Shown: piece by piece, positions 63,544 to 64,000 of the stretch
Numbering within the stretch: the stretch's first letter is position 1
How the letters are laid out: each line of letters begins with the position of its first letter
NCBI GenBank assembly: GCA_035048485.1
Contig: CM068587.1
Coordinates: 49,250,496 to 49,314,495 of the forward strand
Source of the DNA: Pteria penguin
Lineage: Eukaryota > Mollusca > Bivalvia > Pterioida > Pteriidae
Length of the DNA: 64,000 nt
Direction of reading: 5' to 3'
Notes under the pieces: model-generated
The model's database searches: none
Seen by the model: the letters and a program-made list of their open reading frames with translations, nothing else
What the model was told of the DNA's origin: nothing
Program-made: the position numbers and the translations under genes

Positions 63544-64000
63544 AGCTTCATGTTTTTTAAAATAAATTCTTGAATTTCAATTTTTTTTTTTATTAATAAC
63601 AAAATCACATTTCTAAAACCGAAACTCACATAAAAATGATAATTCAATTACGTCCAATGTTCACAAATATTCAATTGCATGCTTTTACCGAGTGTTGATC
63701 AATATTGAATATTATTTATTCACTCTCAGTATTTTTCATATTCGTTGATGCTAAACATACGATGGCGGTAGGTGTTCGTTACATAATATATGATATAACA
63801 GACAGAATTAGAACCATATATGATGTATTTCTAAGAAGAACATTTCTAAGTCCCGGAAATTTCAAATCGACTACATTTGAATGCAGAGAGAGTAAAATGC
63901 TAGAAGAAAAAAAAATTGTTGCACATTTTCAATGCTTGAATACATTTATTTTTTCATAGATCAAAAGCACAATATTTTGATTAATATGACAATGTGTCCA

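Noticed and set aside
63705..63959. Plus-strand 84-codon frame at the right edge
   Set aside because: No acceptor in front, no motif, AT-rich composition; not convincing as the second exon of the edge gene.

Overview
The window is animal nuclear DNA: AT-rich, with intron-split genes, consensus GT/AG splice sites, many microsatellites and many tRNA-derived SINEs. The SINE tail ending in repeats of caat, the mollusc-style gtccgtccgtc repeat and the gene types suggest a bivalve mollusc. That is inference; the species cannot be named from this sequence. No bacterial, organellar or CRISPR content was seen.

Two protein-coding genes account for almost all coding sequence. On the minus strand, from about 33.9 kb down to the left edge, I assembled by hand a secreted or membrane-tethered zinc metalloprotease of the reprolysin (ADAM/ADAMTS, M12B) type. 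Its order is prodomain, catalytic domain with HELGHNLGAIHDDD, ADAM-type cysteine-rich module, two small CCxxC cysteine modules, a second copy of that whole block, a very long Thr/Ser-rich mucin segment of about 30 copies of a 14-residue repeat, a SEA domain split over three exons, and an 18-residue (54 bp) tandem repeat array. Exon phases match at every junction except one in the early catalytic domain. The first exon (higher coordinates) and the C-terminus (left of base 1) are not seen.

On the plus strand, 39.0 to 57.1 kb, lies a complete 21-exon hnRNP U family gene (1009 codons plus stop). It has a SAP domain, acidic Pro/Glu region, RS-rich stretch, SPRY domain, P-loop kinase-like domain, a glycine-rich tail built on NRWGG units and a Gln/Trp/Tyr-rich end. 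A YY1-type site lies just upstream. The two genes are arranged head to head.

The rest is introns and intergenic DNA filled with mobile and repeat sequence: a fold-back retroelement inside the protease gene (14.2 to 16.4 kb), non-LTR retrotransposon fragments (35.5 and 37.4 kb), a hAT-like element with a perfect 8-bp target duplication 56 bp upstream of an hnRNP U exon, several MITEs (one carrying four TGACGTCA sites), a palindromic insertion with a 15-bp duplication, two SINE families and several tandem arrays. At the right edge a CCAAT/TATA promoter and a probable noncoding first exon open a further plus-strand gene whose coding part is not seen.
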